DNA from: an uncultured Lentisphaerota bacterium
GTDB lineage: Bacteria > Verrucomicrobiota > Kiritimatiellia > CAIQIC01
Assembly (NCBI GenBank): GCA_903896925.1
Contig: CAITZM010000189.1
Coordinates: 1 to 39,823, forward strand
Direction: 5' to 3'
Length of the DNA stretch: 39,823 bases
Notes under the pieces: model-generated
The model's database searches: none
What the model was told of the DNA's origin: nothing
What the model saw: the letters and a program-made list of their open reading frames with translations, nothing else
Made by a program: the position numbers and the translations under genes
Part shown: in pieces, positions 16,271 to 23,129 of the stretch
Layout of the letters: the number at the start of each line of letters is the position of its first letter
How positions within the stretch are numbered: position 1 is the stretch's first letter

Positions 16271-16554
16271 TTCTGCTCCTTGTAAAGCGCGATCAGGTCG
16301 GGCTGCTCGGGGTGCTGGTAGATCTTGCACTTGATCCCCTTGCTAAGCAGCCGGCCGTATTCCTGTTCGAGCCACTCCCGCGCCGTAAGGTTCTCTTTGG
16401 CCGTCTGCACCCGCGCGTGCTGCGAGAGCCACGTCGTCACCTGTTCCCGGACGTCCACGTTGTGCGGGGCGATGCCGATCTTCCGGTACTGCTTGGCCGG
16501 CTCCGCGCGCACCGCCTTCCGCTCCCGCAGCAGCGCTTCCTGTTGCTCCGTCAT
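16267..16554 (-). CDS. Hypothetical early phage protein (95 aa)
   Basis: It starts MTEQQEALLRERKAVRAEPA with AAAGGAG six bases upstream, and is helical and highly charged throughout (NVDVREQVTTWLSQHARVQTAKENLTAREWLEQEYGRLL). No family is recognised. Its stop overlaps the helix-turn-helix gene's start (ATGA). Confidence 0.7.
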   Translation of the reverse strand: MTEQQEALLRERKAVRAEPAKQYRKIGIAPHNVDVREQVTTWLSQHARVQTAKENLTAREWLEQEYGRLLSKGIKCKIYQHPEQPDLIALYKEQK

Positions 16555-17129
16555 GACGGCTCCTTTTGCTGCTGCGCCGCGGGGCCGGCGCTGCTAGACT
16601 TGGCGCATGACAACGGGTGAATGGATGTGGCTGTGGCGGTGGTTCGATCAGGCGTACAAATCTGCACCGCAGCGGCAGTGGCGCTGGGCCGCTGCTGGTT
16701 CGGGATGGGATGCTGCTTATGTGCGAAAACTATTTCGCACCGAAGCGACCACAGACGCAGACGAAATTTGGATAGCGGTATGTGAGCGAGAAGCCACAGG
16801 TCGGTGGCCAAAAATGCACGGAAGGTGCGCCAACTTTTTACGCGAGAGATTAGTTTACGGAATGACGGTATCTTCGTCTGCGCTGCGCTCAGCTGGTCAA
16901 ATAGGCTCGGAGCTACCAGCCACCCCACCGCCAGAGACCTTAGCCTGCGTGCGCCGGATTTTAATAGACGGGTGGAATAATACCGGATGTGAAGCCTGGC
17001 TGGATGATAATCAACACGAATTTCAGGAACCAGGTCCGGATTGATCGTCGCCGTTTCGCGCTCGATAACTAGGTCAGTTTTCTGTTGCATCGGCCACTGA
17101 CTCAGGACATCTGCCAATAACTTTTTCAC
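16551..17129 (-). CDS. Uncertain leftward ORF coupled to both neighbours; overlaps an opposite-strand ORF
   Basis: 192 codons from a GTG at 17129 that overlaps the Ner-like gene's stop (GTGA) and ending by ATGA on the next gene, exactly the spacing seen across this operon. Residues 1-42 look like a real protein (KKLLADVLSQWPMQQKTDLV, ERETATINPDLVPEIRVDYH). After that it becomes strongly basic with almost no acidic residues and an S/A/T/P-rich tail, which looks like the antisense of another gene. Either a short leftward gene has lost its proper end, or the plus-strand ORF at 16607-17044 is the shadow. GC content here is about 52%, lower than the surroundings. Confidence 0.4.
   Translation of the reverse strand: MKKLLADVLSQWPMQQKTDLVIERETATINPDLVPEIRVDYHPARLHIRYYSTRLLKSGARRLRSLAVGWLVAPSLFDQLSAAQTKIPSFRKLISRVKSWRTFRAFLATDLWLLAHIPLSKFRLRLWSLRCEIVFAHKQHPIPNQQRPSATAAAVQICTPDRTTATATSIHPLSCAKSSSAGPAAQQQKEPS
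16607..17044 (+). CDS. Possible rightward cargo gene inside the leftward early operon
   Basis: 145 codons, antiparallel to most of 16551-17129. The product is balanced in charge and has protein-like stretches (GWDAAYVRKLFRTEATTDAD, GRWPKMHGRCANFLRERLVY, LIDGWNNTGCEAWLDDNQHE), but also an extreme Trp content (11 of 145). No good ribosome site precedes the ATG at 16607. My hand count of GC by codon position (58/56/51%) does not favour this strand. If real, it would be an inserted cargo gene. I cannot decide between the strands by eye. Confidence 0.38.
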   Translation: MTTGEWMWLWRWFDQAYKSAPQRQWRWAAAGSGWDAAYVRKLFRTEATTDADEIWIAVCEREATGRWPKMHGRCANFLRERLVYGMTVSSSALRSAGQIGSELPATPPPETLACVRRILIDGWNNTGCEAWLDDNQHEFQEPGPD

Positions 17130-17344
17130 GCTGCCAGCTCCTTTTCCAGTGCGCGGAGGATCTTCCGCGCGGTAGGTCCGCTCCGCTTACCCTTCACGGC
17201 CAGGTAGACGAGGTCGTCGCCAAACCCGTTCCGCTTCGCCCATTTCGCCAGGCTGCTGTTCCTCTTCACGAAATGCGCCCGGACGTGCAGATAGTTCATC
17301 GCTTTTTCCATCTTGCCCTTCACCGCTTTGGTGTTACTCTTCAT
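17126..17344 (-). CDS. Ner-like helix-turn-helix regulator
   Basis: 72 residues. The core (YLHVRAHFVKRNSSLAKWAK followed by NGFGDDLVYLAVKGKRSGPT and ARKILRALEKEL) is the lambda-repressor-like fold seen in Mu Ner and its relatives, which read SLAxWARxHGxxxxLVxxVLxGKRxxGxARxIxxAL. It is the first gene of the leftward early operon, transcribed divergently from the repressor, as Ner is in Mu. In Mu, Ner turns down early and repressor promoters. The ATG at 17344 has no strong ribosome site, so expression may be low. Confidence 0.8.
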   Translation of the reverse strand: MKSNTKAVKGKMEKAMNYLHVRAHFVKRNSSLAKWAKRNGFGDDLVYLAVKGKRSGPTARKILRALEKELAA

Positions 17345-17370
17345 GTCGTGTGTTCCGACTGTCTGAGCGG

Positions 17371-17422
17371 AAGATATACCGAACGGAATATCCGTGCAAG
17401 AGAAAAATATACCTTTCGGAAT
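17371..17422. promoter_or_regulatory. Divergent early/repressor control region with two operator-like palindromes
   Basis: Operator 1 is ATACCGAACGGAAT (17376-17389) and operator 2 is ATACCTTTCGGAAT (17409-17422). Both fit ATNCCNNNNGGNAT and their centres are 33 bp apart. A leftward promoter can be read as TTGCAC (17394-17399, minus) with a 17-bp spacer and TATCTT (17371-17376, minus). Operator 1 fills its spacer, so bound repressor would block early transcription. A rightward -10 (TATACC, 17375-17380) overlaps the same operator, suggesting autoregulation. Operator 2 lies inside the first codons of the repressor gene. Confidence 0.7.
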
Positions 17423-18083
17423 AGCCCTGAAAAAGCTCATGGCGGACAAGCAGATTTCGCAGATAGAGCTCGCGAAAATGCTTTGCGTCGCACAGGGTTC
17501 CATCTCGCGTTATGTGGAGGGCCGCGTTCCAAAAACGGCTTTACTTCTTCGACTTGCACGACGGTTCGACCTAAACCCTGATGCGCTCGTAGAGGGTAAA
17601 CTTGAAGGATTTCCAAGCCCTGGACAAACCCATGCCGTGGTCGTCCAAGGTTCGGACGCCTCGCCGTGGGAAAAGGACACGCTCAAGATCCAGCTGCGCA
17701 AGGTGAAGGTCTTCGGCACGGCCGAGGCCCTGGGCGCGCGGTTCCACAAGGGAGACCTGGTACCGGAATCTACCGAGGAGCTGGAGGAGATCCTGATCCC
17801 CGACGACGGCAAGACCTACGTCGGGTTCCGCGTCGAGGGCGATTCGATGGCGCCGCGGATCAGCGCGGGCGACGTCGCGCTGGCCGATCCCTCGGCGGAG
17901 ATTTACGACCGCAACGTCGTGCTGATCAAGTGGGACGGCACCGTCTGCATCAAGCGCTACTTCAAGAAGGGCGACACGATCTGGCTGCGCTCCGATAATC
18001 CCGCCGCGGGCGAGGACTTCAAGATCAGTGCCAGCGAGGTCGCCTGGTGCATGCGCGTGGTCAAGCTGCACGTCGAGTTGTGA
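17394..18083 (+). CDS. CI/LexA-type prophage repressor (XRE HTH plus S24 autoprotease)
   Basis: 229 residues from a GTG at 17394. The later ATG at 17439 would cut the first helix. The N-terminal XRE domain is FGIALKKLMADKQISQIELA followed by KMLCVAQGSISRYVEGRVPK and a LLLRLARRFDLNPDAL helix. The C-terminal S24 domain has the nucleophile Ser in VEGDSMAPRI and the general-base Lys in VCIKRYFKKG, so RecA-stimulated self-cleavage, and thus damage-induced release of the prophage, is expected. No SOS-type box is visible upstream. Mu itself uses a different repressor (c) degraded by ClpXP; B3/D3112-like phages are the closer parallel. It faces the Ner-like gene divergently. Confidence 0.9.
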   Translation: MQEKNIPFGIALKKLMADKQISQIELAKMLCVAQGSISRYVEGRVPKTALLLRLARRFDLNPDALVEGKLEGFPSPGQTHAVVVQGSDASPWEKDTLKIQLRKVKVFGTAEALGARFHKGDLVPESTEELEEILIPDDGKTYVGFRVEGDSMAPRISAGDVALADPSAEIYDRNVVLIKWDGTVCIKRYFKKGDTIWLRSDNPAAGEDFKISASEVAWCMRVVKLHVEL

Positions 18084-18112
18084 TTCCCGGCAGGCTCACC
18101 CACCCTATTTTC

Positions 18113-18193
18113 GTCAAATTCGCACAAATACGAATTCGCAGCGCTGTGCGAATTTGACATTTTCTCAGCAATCGCACACGTTGGCGAATTTGC
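18113..18193. repeat. Nested inverted-repeat cluster (AATTCGCA half-sites)
   Basis: GTCAAATTCGCACA (18113-18126) and its perfect reverse complement TGTGCGAATTTGAC (18145-18158) flank an 18-bp spacer that itself holds the palindrome CGAATTCG (18131-18138). A further half-site, GGCGAATTTGC, lies at 18183-18193. The outer arms could fold as a 14-bp stem followed by ATTTTCTC, so a repressor-transcript terminator is one reading. The repeated half-sites suggest a multi-site operator for late transcription instead. Confidence 0.7.
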
Positions 18194-18296
18194 AGAAGGC
18201 TGCGCTGTGCGCTAGCTGCCCTACCCTCTTTCCGGTGTTGCGCGCATCCTCGCGGGCGTGAAACGCGCCTGCTCAAGTTCATGCGTTGCTCCCTGC

Positions 18297-18331
18297 GGGG
18301 CGCCGGAGAGTTGCTCGCTCTCCGGCGCCCC
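18297..18331 (+). terminator. Strong GC hairpin, probable terminator
   Basis: A perfect 14-bp stem (GGGGCGCCGGAGAG / CTCTCCGGCGCCCC) has a 7-base loop and is followed by GGCCTTTGTC. The T-run is short, so termination may be partial. It could end the repressor transcript or act as a leader element before the late operon. Confidence 0.6.
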
Positions 18332-18613
18332 GGCCTTTGTCGCCGCCGCCCTGCGCGGCATGGTCGCAACGCTCGAAGATCTGCCGGCCGCTTCTTTGGT
18401 CACTTTCTCTTTGTCCCTTTCGTCACCTTCAGAACACACCCCCAGCCAGGCGCGTCCCCGCACCTCTGCGCGGTCGTCACAGCCCGACCCCGGAGCCGCG
18501 CTCCGCCTGTGCCGTCCTGCCCGTCCCAGGACCGCACAGGAGCGGGACCTTGTGAAGACAGAGATCAGCCAGAACGCGCAGCCGTCGCGGGCGCACAACA
18601 GAAAGCCAGCGCC

Positions 18614-18967
18614 ATGAACCCCACCGCAGAACAAATCGGCATTTTCATCTTGATCGTCGTCATGCTGATGCCGGCCATCGACACGGTGAAGCGCTGGTTC
18701 TCCGGACCCGAGAAGACCGAGCTTTCCCCGCAGCCCTTGCGCATCGAGCTGGAGCGGGAGTTCGCCACGAAGGCCGAACTCGGCCGGCTGGAACTTAAGT
18801 TCGAGGGCAACATCGAAGCCATGCGCAGCACGCTCGACGAACACAACCGCATCGCCGAGGAACGCGCCAGGAAGATCCACGGACGGATCGACGAAATCTT
18901 GCGCGGCGTCGCCCGCATGGAAGGCAGCTTCGAGGAACACGTCCGCCGGGAAACCAAGAAATCATGA
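18614..18967 (+). CDS. Small membrane protein with coiled coil, first late gene (holin- or spanin-like)
   Basis: 117 residues. One N-terminal transmembrane helix (IGIFILIVVMLMPAIDTVKRW) is followed by a long charged coiled-coil (ELEREFATKAELGRLELKFE...LDEHNRIAEERARKIHGRID). A single-pass membrane protein with a periplasmic or cytoplasmic coil directly before the terminase genes occupies the place of the Mu lysis cassette and gp25. It could be an inner-membrane spanin or holin-like protein. No signal for lipid attachment is present. The start is preceded by only a weak ribosome site (AGAAAG). Confidence 0.7.
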   Translation: MNPTAEQIGIFILIVVMLMPAIDTVKRWFSGPEKTELSPQPLRIELEREFATKAELGRLELKFEGNIEAMRSTLDEHNRIAEERARKIHGRIDEILRGVARMEGSFEEHVRRETKKS

Positions 18968-19236
18968 GCCTCACCCCACGTCAACTTGCCATCGCCACGG
19001 CCGTCCTGCAGGTGCTGGACCAGACGCGCGAGTACGTCATGCCCGAGACCGCCCTGCGCCCGCAGGTCAACCTCCAGCTGCGCCCGATCGCGCTGCAGTT
19101 CGAGTTCGAGGGCGTGCTGATGGCGCTCGAAGGCCAGAAGCTCGTCACCGGCGTGCGCGACGAGATGAGCGGCTGCAACCGCTGGCACATCACCGACCTC
19201 GGCACGATCAAACTCCGGGAGTGGATTGGCGCGTGA
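18964..19236 (+). CDS. Small winged-helix-like protein (90 aa) before the terminase
   Basis: The sequence SLTPRQLAIATAVLQVLDQT followed by FEFEGVLMALEGQKLVTGVRD and RWHITDLGTIKLREWIGA has a winged-helix rhythm ending in a typical xxWxITxxGxxxLR wing. In Mu-like phages small genes of this size (gp26 position) lie between the lysis genes and gp27. A structural or DNA-binding role in packaging is possible. It overlaps both neighbours by 4 bases (ATGA, GTGA). Confidence 0.7.
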   Translation: MSLTPRQLAIATAVLQVLDQTREYVMPETALRPQVNLQLRPIALQFEFEGVLMALEGQKLVTGVRDEMSGCNRWHITDLGTIKLREWIGA

Positions 19237-19787
19237 GCAAGCCCCGTCCAGACGCCAAGCTCTTGAACCTGCCCGAAGAGGCGCAGGCGCAGATCGCGGA
19301 GCTGCTGCTCTCCGGGATGCCCTATCACGCGGTCCTGCCGGTGATCAAGGAGCAGTTCGGCGTGCAGACCTCCATGGGCGCGCTCTCCAATTTCTGGCAG
19401 ACCGTCTGCGAGCCGGCACTGCTCGCGCGCCGCCGCCGCGCCGTCTCCACCGCCGACGAGGTCGCCGCCGAGGCCGCGGCCACGCCCGGACGCTTCGACG
19501 CCGCCACCATCGACAGCCTCAAGCAGCGCGCCTTCGAGCTTTCCATCCAGCCCCAGGCGAACCCGCGCGACGTGAAACAGATCTTCGCGCTCGTACTGAA
19601 AGCGCGCGATCAGGACCTGCAGCAGCAATCCCTCAAGCTCGACGTGCAGAAGTTCCAGTTCGATGCCGCCGCGGCCGTGCTCAAGAACGCCGACCTGGTG
19701 CGCCAGATCGCCGGCAGCAGCGCCACCGAGGCCGAGAAAACCGAGAAGCTTGGCCAGGCCATCTTCGGCGAGGAGTGGGCCACATGA
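19233..19787 (+). CDS. Terminase small subunit, Mu gp27-like (DUF3486 type)
   Basis: 184 residues from a GTG (19233) overlapping the previous stop. The N-terminus (KLLNLPEEAQAQIAELLLSG and GVQTSMGALSNFW) is the recognition-type helix-turn-helix of DUF3486 proteins. The second half is a long helix (DLQQQSLKLDVQKFQFDAAA). By family knowledge this subunit binds phage DNA and recruits the large terminase at the left end of Mu-type genomes. The next gene starts inside its stop (ATGA), as for Mu gp27/gp28. Confidence 0.85.
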   Translation: MSKPRPDAKLLNLPEEAQAQIAELLLSGMPYHAVLPVIKEQFGVQTSMGALSNFWQTVCEPALLARRRRAVSTADEVAAEAAATPGRFDAATIDSLKQRAFELSIQPQANPRDVKQIFALVLKARDQDLQQQSLKLDVQKFQFDAAAAVLKNADLVRQIAGSSATEAEKTEKLGQAIFGEEWAT

Positions 19788-21355
19788 AGCTCCGCTCCGG
19801 CCAGAAACGTTTCTTCCAACTCGCCCGCGAGCACCGCCGCCTGGCGCTGGTGGCGCGCCGCCGCTTCGGAAAGACGCACCTGTTCTCCCGGATCGCGCTC
19901 TATGTGAACATGAAGCTCCGCCAGGACGTGGTCTACGGCTCCGTCCGCGTGCAGCTCGCGATGGACGTGGTCCGCAACATGGCCACCACGATCCGGACCT
20001 CGATGGAGGAGATGGCGCGCGAGAACAAGGCCGAGGCCGCGCGCGTGCAGCTGGTGGACTCCGGCGCCGGCAAGAGCGGCAAGGCCCTCGGCGAGTTTTC
20101 TCCGGAAGAGTTCATGGACCTATACGACGCCAACCGCCTGGAGTTCCGCTATCACCACAGCTCCGCCACCTACAACCGCACCAAGATCATCGCGCTCAGC
20201 CCGCAGTCCGTGGGCGAAACTGGATGGCTGATGGCCGACGAGATAGGGCGCATCCAGAACTGGGCCGAGGTCCAGGAGGCCATCAACCCCATCGTGCAGA
20301 GCGACCCGGCCTACCGCGTGCTCTATTGCACCACGCCCCCGCCGGACGATCGCCACGCCTCCTTCGAGCAGCTCGCTCCGCCCGCCGGCATGGAGTTCAC
20401 GCCGAACCCCGCTGGCAATCTCTACACCTCCGACGACGGCCTGCTGGTCCTGCGCGTCGATGCCTGGGACGCGGCGCTCGATGGCTTCCCGGTCTACGAC
20501 ATGGACACGGGCGAGCCCCTGACGCCCGAGCAGTCCCGCCAGCGCGACCGCAACAAGGATGCCTGGGACCGGAACTACGGCTGCAAGTTCGTCGTGGGCG
20601 GCACAAGCGCGTGCGGCCTCGTGCAGCTGAACACGGCGCAGGCCCGCGGCGTCGGCAAGTGTGCGCTGTTCATCATTGACGACGAGGCGGACTTTCTGCG
20701 CGGCCTGGCCTGGCTGCGCGATCATCTTGGCAAAGGAACGGTCGGCATCGGCTTTGACGTTGCCACTACGACGAAGGCGATCTCCAACCCGTCAGCGGCC
20801 ACTGTTGCCGAACGCAACGGCGTCGATGTCACCGTTCCAGCCATTTTTATTTGGAAAACGCGCGACCCGGATATCGCTACGGAACGCCTCGGAATGTTGC
20901 TCAGCGTTGTTGAGAAGCGCCAAGAAGGTGGCAGGGCCAAGGCCATGGCGATCGATGCTACCAGTGAAAAGTATTTTGCCGCCTCCCTGGCAAAGCATTT
21001 CCGCTCGGCCGTTCCCGTCGCGCAGGTTGTCTCATCCGAATCGTTCGAGCGCGTCGGCTACGAGGCGATGAACTACAAGACATGGCTGGGCGATCAACTC
21101 GTCGGAGAACTTGATGACAACCATCTGGCGTTGCCCTCCGACCGCTATCTGAAAAAAGACTGGCGCAGCGTCATCAAGGAAAAAGGTTCCTACACCTGCG
21201 AACCCGACGGAGATGACGGCGGCCACGGCGACACCTTCGATAGCACCAAGCTGGCGCTGCACGCCATCCTCGGTGCATTCATCCCTCCTAATCCTCCGGT
21301 GGTTTATCGCCGCAAGACAGGGCGCGGCCAGCGCGCCAGAGACTGCTTCGCCTGA
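19784..21355 (+). CDS. Terminase large subunit, Mu gp28-like
   Basis: 523 residues from the ATG at 19784. The ATPase domain has a Walker-A-like RRRFGKT (25-31) and Walker B LMADE (149-153), with TTPPPDDRH in the coupling region. The RNase H-like nuclease begins at GIGFDVATTTK, followed by AMAIDATSEKYF and GHGDTFDSTKLAL, giving three acidic residues for two-metal cleavage. It cuts and packages DNA into the prohead. The region after about base 20740 (nuclease domain) has visibly lower GC and different codon choice than the ATPase half, which suggests a recombined module. The nine residues before the stop are basic. Confidence 0.92.
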   Translation: MKLRSGQKRFFQLAREHRRLALVARRRFGKTHLFSRIALYVNMKLRQDVVYGSVRVQLAMDVVRNMATTIRTSMEEMARENKAEAARVQLVDSGAGKSGKALGEFSPEEFMDLYDANRLEFRYHHSSATYNRTKIIALSPQSVGETGWLMADEIGRIQNWAEVQEAINPIVQSDPAYRVLYCTTPPPDDRHASFEQLAPPAGMEFTPNPAGNLYTSDDGLLVLRVDAWDAALDGFPVYDMDTGEPLTPEQSRQRDRNKDAWDRNYGCKFVVGGTSACGLVQLNTAQARGVGKCALFIIDDEADFLRGLAWLRDHLGKGTVGIGFDVATTTKAISNPSAATVAERNGVDVTVPAIFIWKTRDPDIATERLGMLLSVVEKRQEGGRAKAMAIDATSEKYFAASLAKHFRSAVPVAQVVSSESFERVGYEAMNYKTWLGDQLVGELDDNHLALPSDRYLKKDWRSVIKEKGSYTCEPDGDDGGHGDTFDSTKLALHAILGAFIPPNPPVVYRRKTGRGQRARDCFA

Positions 21356-21363
21356 GACGCACC

Positions 21364-22992
21364 ATGGCCATCATCAAAAAACAAAAGAACTGGATCGAGC
21401 TGACCAACCCGCTGCGCTGGCTGACCTCCGCCCGCATCGTCCAGCTGCTCGAAGCCCTCAACCGCGGCGAGATGGCCGACGTGCAGTGGGCCTTCGCCTC
21501 CATCGAAGAGTCCGATCCCGACATGGTCGCCCTGCTCGCCCGCTCCCTCGGCCCGCTCAAGGCGATGGACTACGACGTGAAGTGCTCCGACGATGAGGAC
21601 GCCGCCGCCCTGGCCGAGGCGCAGGAGGCCCAGCTGGAATCCGCCTACACGCGCCTGGAGAACCTGCGCGAAACCATCGCGCACCTCGCCATGGCCAAGT
21701 TTCGCGGCTTCGCAGTCTGCCAGTGCCAGGACGCCAACGGCCAGCCGGCCGCGCCCGGCGTGGCCACACAGCTCGCCTGCCTTGACCAGTGGAACTTTGC
21801 CCGCGACGGCCGCCGCGGCGCCTTCAAGTGGAACCCCAACGGCGACGGCACGCCGTTCGACGCGCTGCCCGCGGAGAACCTCCTCGACCCCAAGCGCGAC
21901 TTCCTCATCATCCGCGAATGCGCCCGCCCGGTGGACCGCATCGCCCTGGTGAAGTTCGTCAGGAGCAACTTCACGCAAAAGGCGTGGGCCGACTTCATCG
22001 AGACCGCCGCGCGCCAGGGCGTGGCCATGATCGAGCCCAACGGTCTGGGCAGCGATGCGGACGCCAAGGCCGCCTTCCGCAATGCCGCCGACGCCTACGC
22101 CGAGGGCAACTCGGTGGCGCTGCCGTTCGGGTCGCTCGTCCAGTTCGCCAACGCAGCGCGAGGCGAACTGCCCTTCGAGTCGCACATGCGCTTCCTGCGC
22201 GAGCAGCTGATCCTGGCGGGCACGGGCGGCCTGCTGACGATGCTGGCCGAGCCCACCGGCATCGGGCAGGGCGCCAGCGGCACCCATGCCGACGCCTTCG
22301 CCGAGATCACGGCCGGCGAGGCGCTGGAGATCTCCGAGTGTTTCCAGAAGCACTTCGACAAGCAGGTCCTGCAGGGCGCGCAGCCCGCCGCCTACTTCGC
22401 CCTGGCCGCGCGCGAAGAGACCTCCCCCAGCGCGATCCTCGCCGATGCCAAGACCGCCAGGGACGCCGGCTTCCAGCTCGACCCCGACGAGATCAGCGAG
22501 AAGAGCGGCTATACTCTGACGACGGCCGCCCCGGCACCGAATCCCTTCGCACCATTCAACCCGGCACCCGCTGCCGATCCTGTCACCGACCCGGCTCCCG
22601 TTGTAGGCCGGGTCACCGACCCGGCGAACCCGGAGCAGCCGGTAAGCCCGTCCGGCATGAACCGCCGTTCTTCAATTCTCAATTCGCAATCCACAATTCG
22701 CAATTCTTCCGCCGACAATCCTATCGCCGGCCAGTTCCTTGCCGCCGCGCGCCTCCAGCTGAGCCAGGCGCAGCAGGCCGCGCTCTATCCGGTGGCCAAG
22801 CGGTTGAACCAGCTCTACCACGCCGCCGAGGGCCAGACGCCCGACCAGCTGCAGGCCGCGCTGATCCAGTTCCGCGACGTCGAGCTGCCGGCCGCGCTCA
22901 AGCAGCTCGCCGTGGACCCGGCCACGACCACCGTCCTGCAGGACATCATCGGCACCTCCCTGGTCGCCGGCTACACCGGGGGGACCCCGTAA
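21364..22992 (+). CDS. Portal protein, Mu gp29-like (DUF935)
   Basis: 542 residues. The start ELTNPLRWLTSARIVQLLEA followed by EMADVQWAFASIEESDPDMV, then ILAGTGGLLTMLAEPTGIGQ and GASGTHADAFAEI are standard DUF935 landmarks. The portal forms the dodecameric ring at the capsid vertex. After the conserved core, residues about 395-450 form a Pro/Thr/Ser linker made of spacer-type repeats (22555-22708, including SILNSQSTIRNS). A helical C-terminal domain follows (AGQFLAAARLQLSQAQQAAL). The linker is unusual for the family. Confidence 0.92.
   Translation: MAIIKKQKNWIELTNPLRWLTSARIVQLLEALNRGEMADVQWAFASIEESDPDMVALLARSLGPLKAMDYDVKCSDDEDAAALAEAQEAQLESAYTRLENLRETIAHLAMAKFRGFAVCQCQDANGQPAAPGVATQLACLDQWNFARDGRRGAFKWNPNGDGTPFDALPAENLLDPKRDFLIIRECARPVDRIALVKFVRSNFTQKAWADFIETAARQGVAMIEPNGLGSDADAKAAFRNAADAYAEGNSVALPFGSLVQFANAARGELPFESHMRFLREQLILAGTGGLLTMLAEPTGIGQGASGTHADAFAEITAGEALEISECFQKHFDKQVLQGAQPAAYFALAAREETSPSAILADAKTARDAGFQLDPDEISEKSGYTLTTAAPAPNPFAPFNPAPAADPVTDPAPVVGRVTDPANPEQPVSPSGMNRRSSILNSQSTIRNSSADNPIAGQFLAAARLQLSQAQQAALYPVAKRLNQLYHAAEGQTPDQLQAALIQFRDVELPAALKQLAVDPATTTVLQDIIGTSLVAGYTGGTP
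22555..22708. repeat. Composite spacer-repeat block captured inside the portal gene
   Basis: Two direct copies of GTCACCGACCCGGC lie at 22582-22595 and 22612-22625. TGTAGGCCGGGTCACCG (22602-22618) matches the reverse complement of host spacer 2192-2209 with 16 of 18 positions identical. A run of CAATTC/CAATCC units follows (22672-22708: TTCAATTCTCAATTCGCAAT and so on). All of it is in frame and encodes a disordered linker. Confidence 0.8.
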
Positions 22993-23129
22993 TGCGCTGG
23001 GAGCCTCTATACGGCGTTCTGAGCGTCCGGACGGGTCAAGAGCCGTGCAACCCCCCTGCGGGCGTTTTGCAAAGGCATTCCGGCGTTTTGCAAAAGGGTC
23101 CTGCGGTAGGCGCGGAGGTCGAAACGTGA
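22992..23129 (+). CDS. Possible 45-aa ORF bridging portal and DUF1353 genes
   Basis: The ATG overlaps the portal stop (TAATG) and the stop overlaps the next start (GTGA), the pattern of coupled genes in this operon. The product (MRWEPLYGVLSVRTGQ...) has no recognisable features. The DNA carries two copies of GGCGTTTTGCAAA (at about 23063 and 23083), which encode GVLQ twice. It may be only a translated spacer that keeps ribosomes moving. Confidence 0.4.
   Translation: MRWEPLYGVLSVRTGQEPCNPPAGVLQRHSGVLQKGPAVGAEVET

Larger units (their letters stand above)
18084..18613. other. 530-bp region between repressor and late genes; no gene seen
   Basis: It contains the AATTCGCA inverted-repeat cluster (18113-18193), a strong hairpin (18297-18331) and, at about 18398-18435, a phrase whose minus strand reads GACGAAAGGGACAAAGAGAA, related to the spacer repeat at 27051-27077. 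Open frames on either strand here are low-complexity and carry no recognisable domain. The late promoter and any Mor/C-type activator binding site would be expected in this stretch, but I cannot place a clear -10 element. Confidence 0.6.

Noticed and set aside
18258..18617. 119-codon plus-strand frame after the hairpin
   Set aside because: Ser/Ala/Pro-rich, no domain, no ribosome site; the following gene starts in another frame with better features.
18221..18940. Minus-strand frame, partly protein-like (GDERDKEKVTKEAAGR)
   Set aside because: The protein-like part coincides with a spacer repeat and the rest is antisense to the coiled-coil gene; no start signal.
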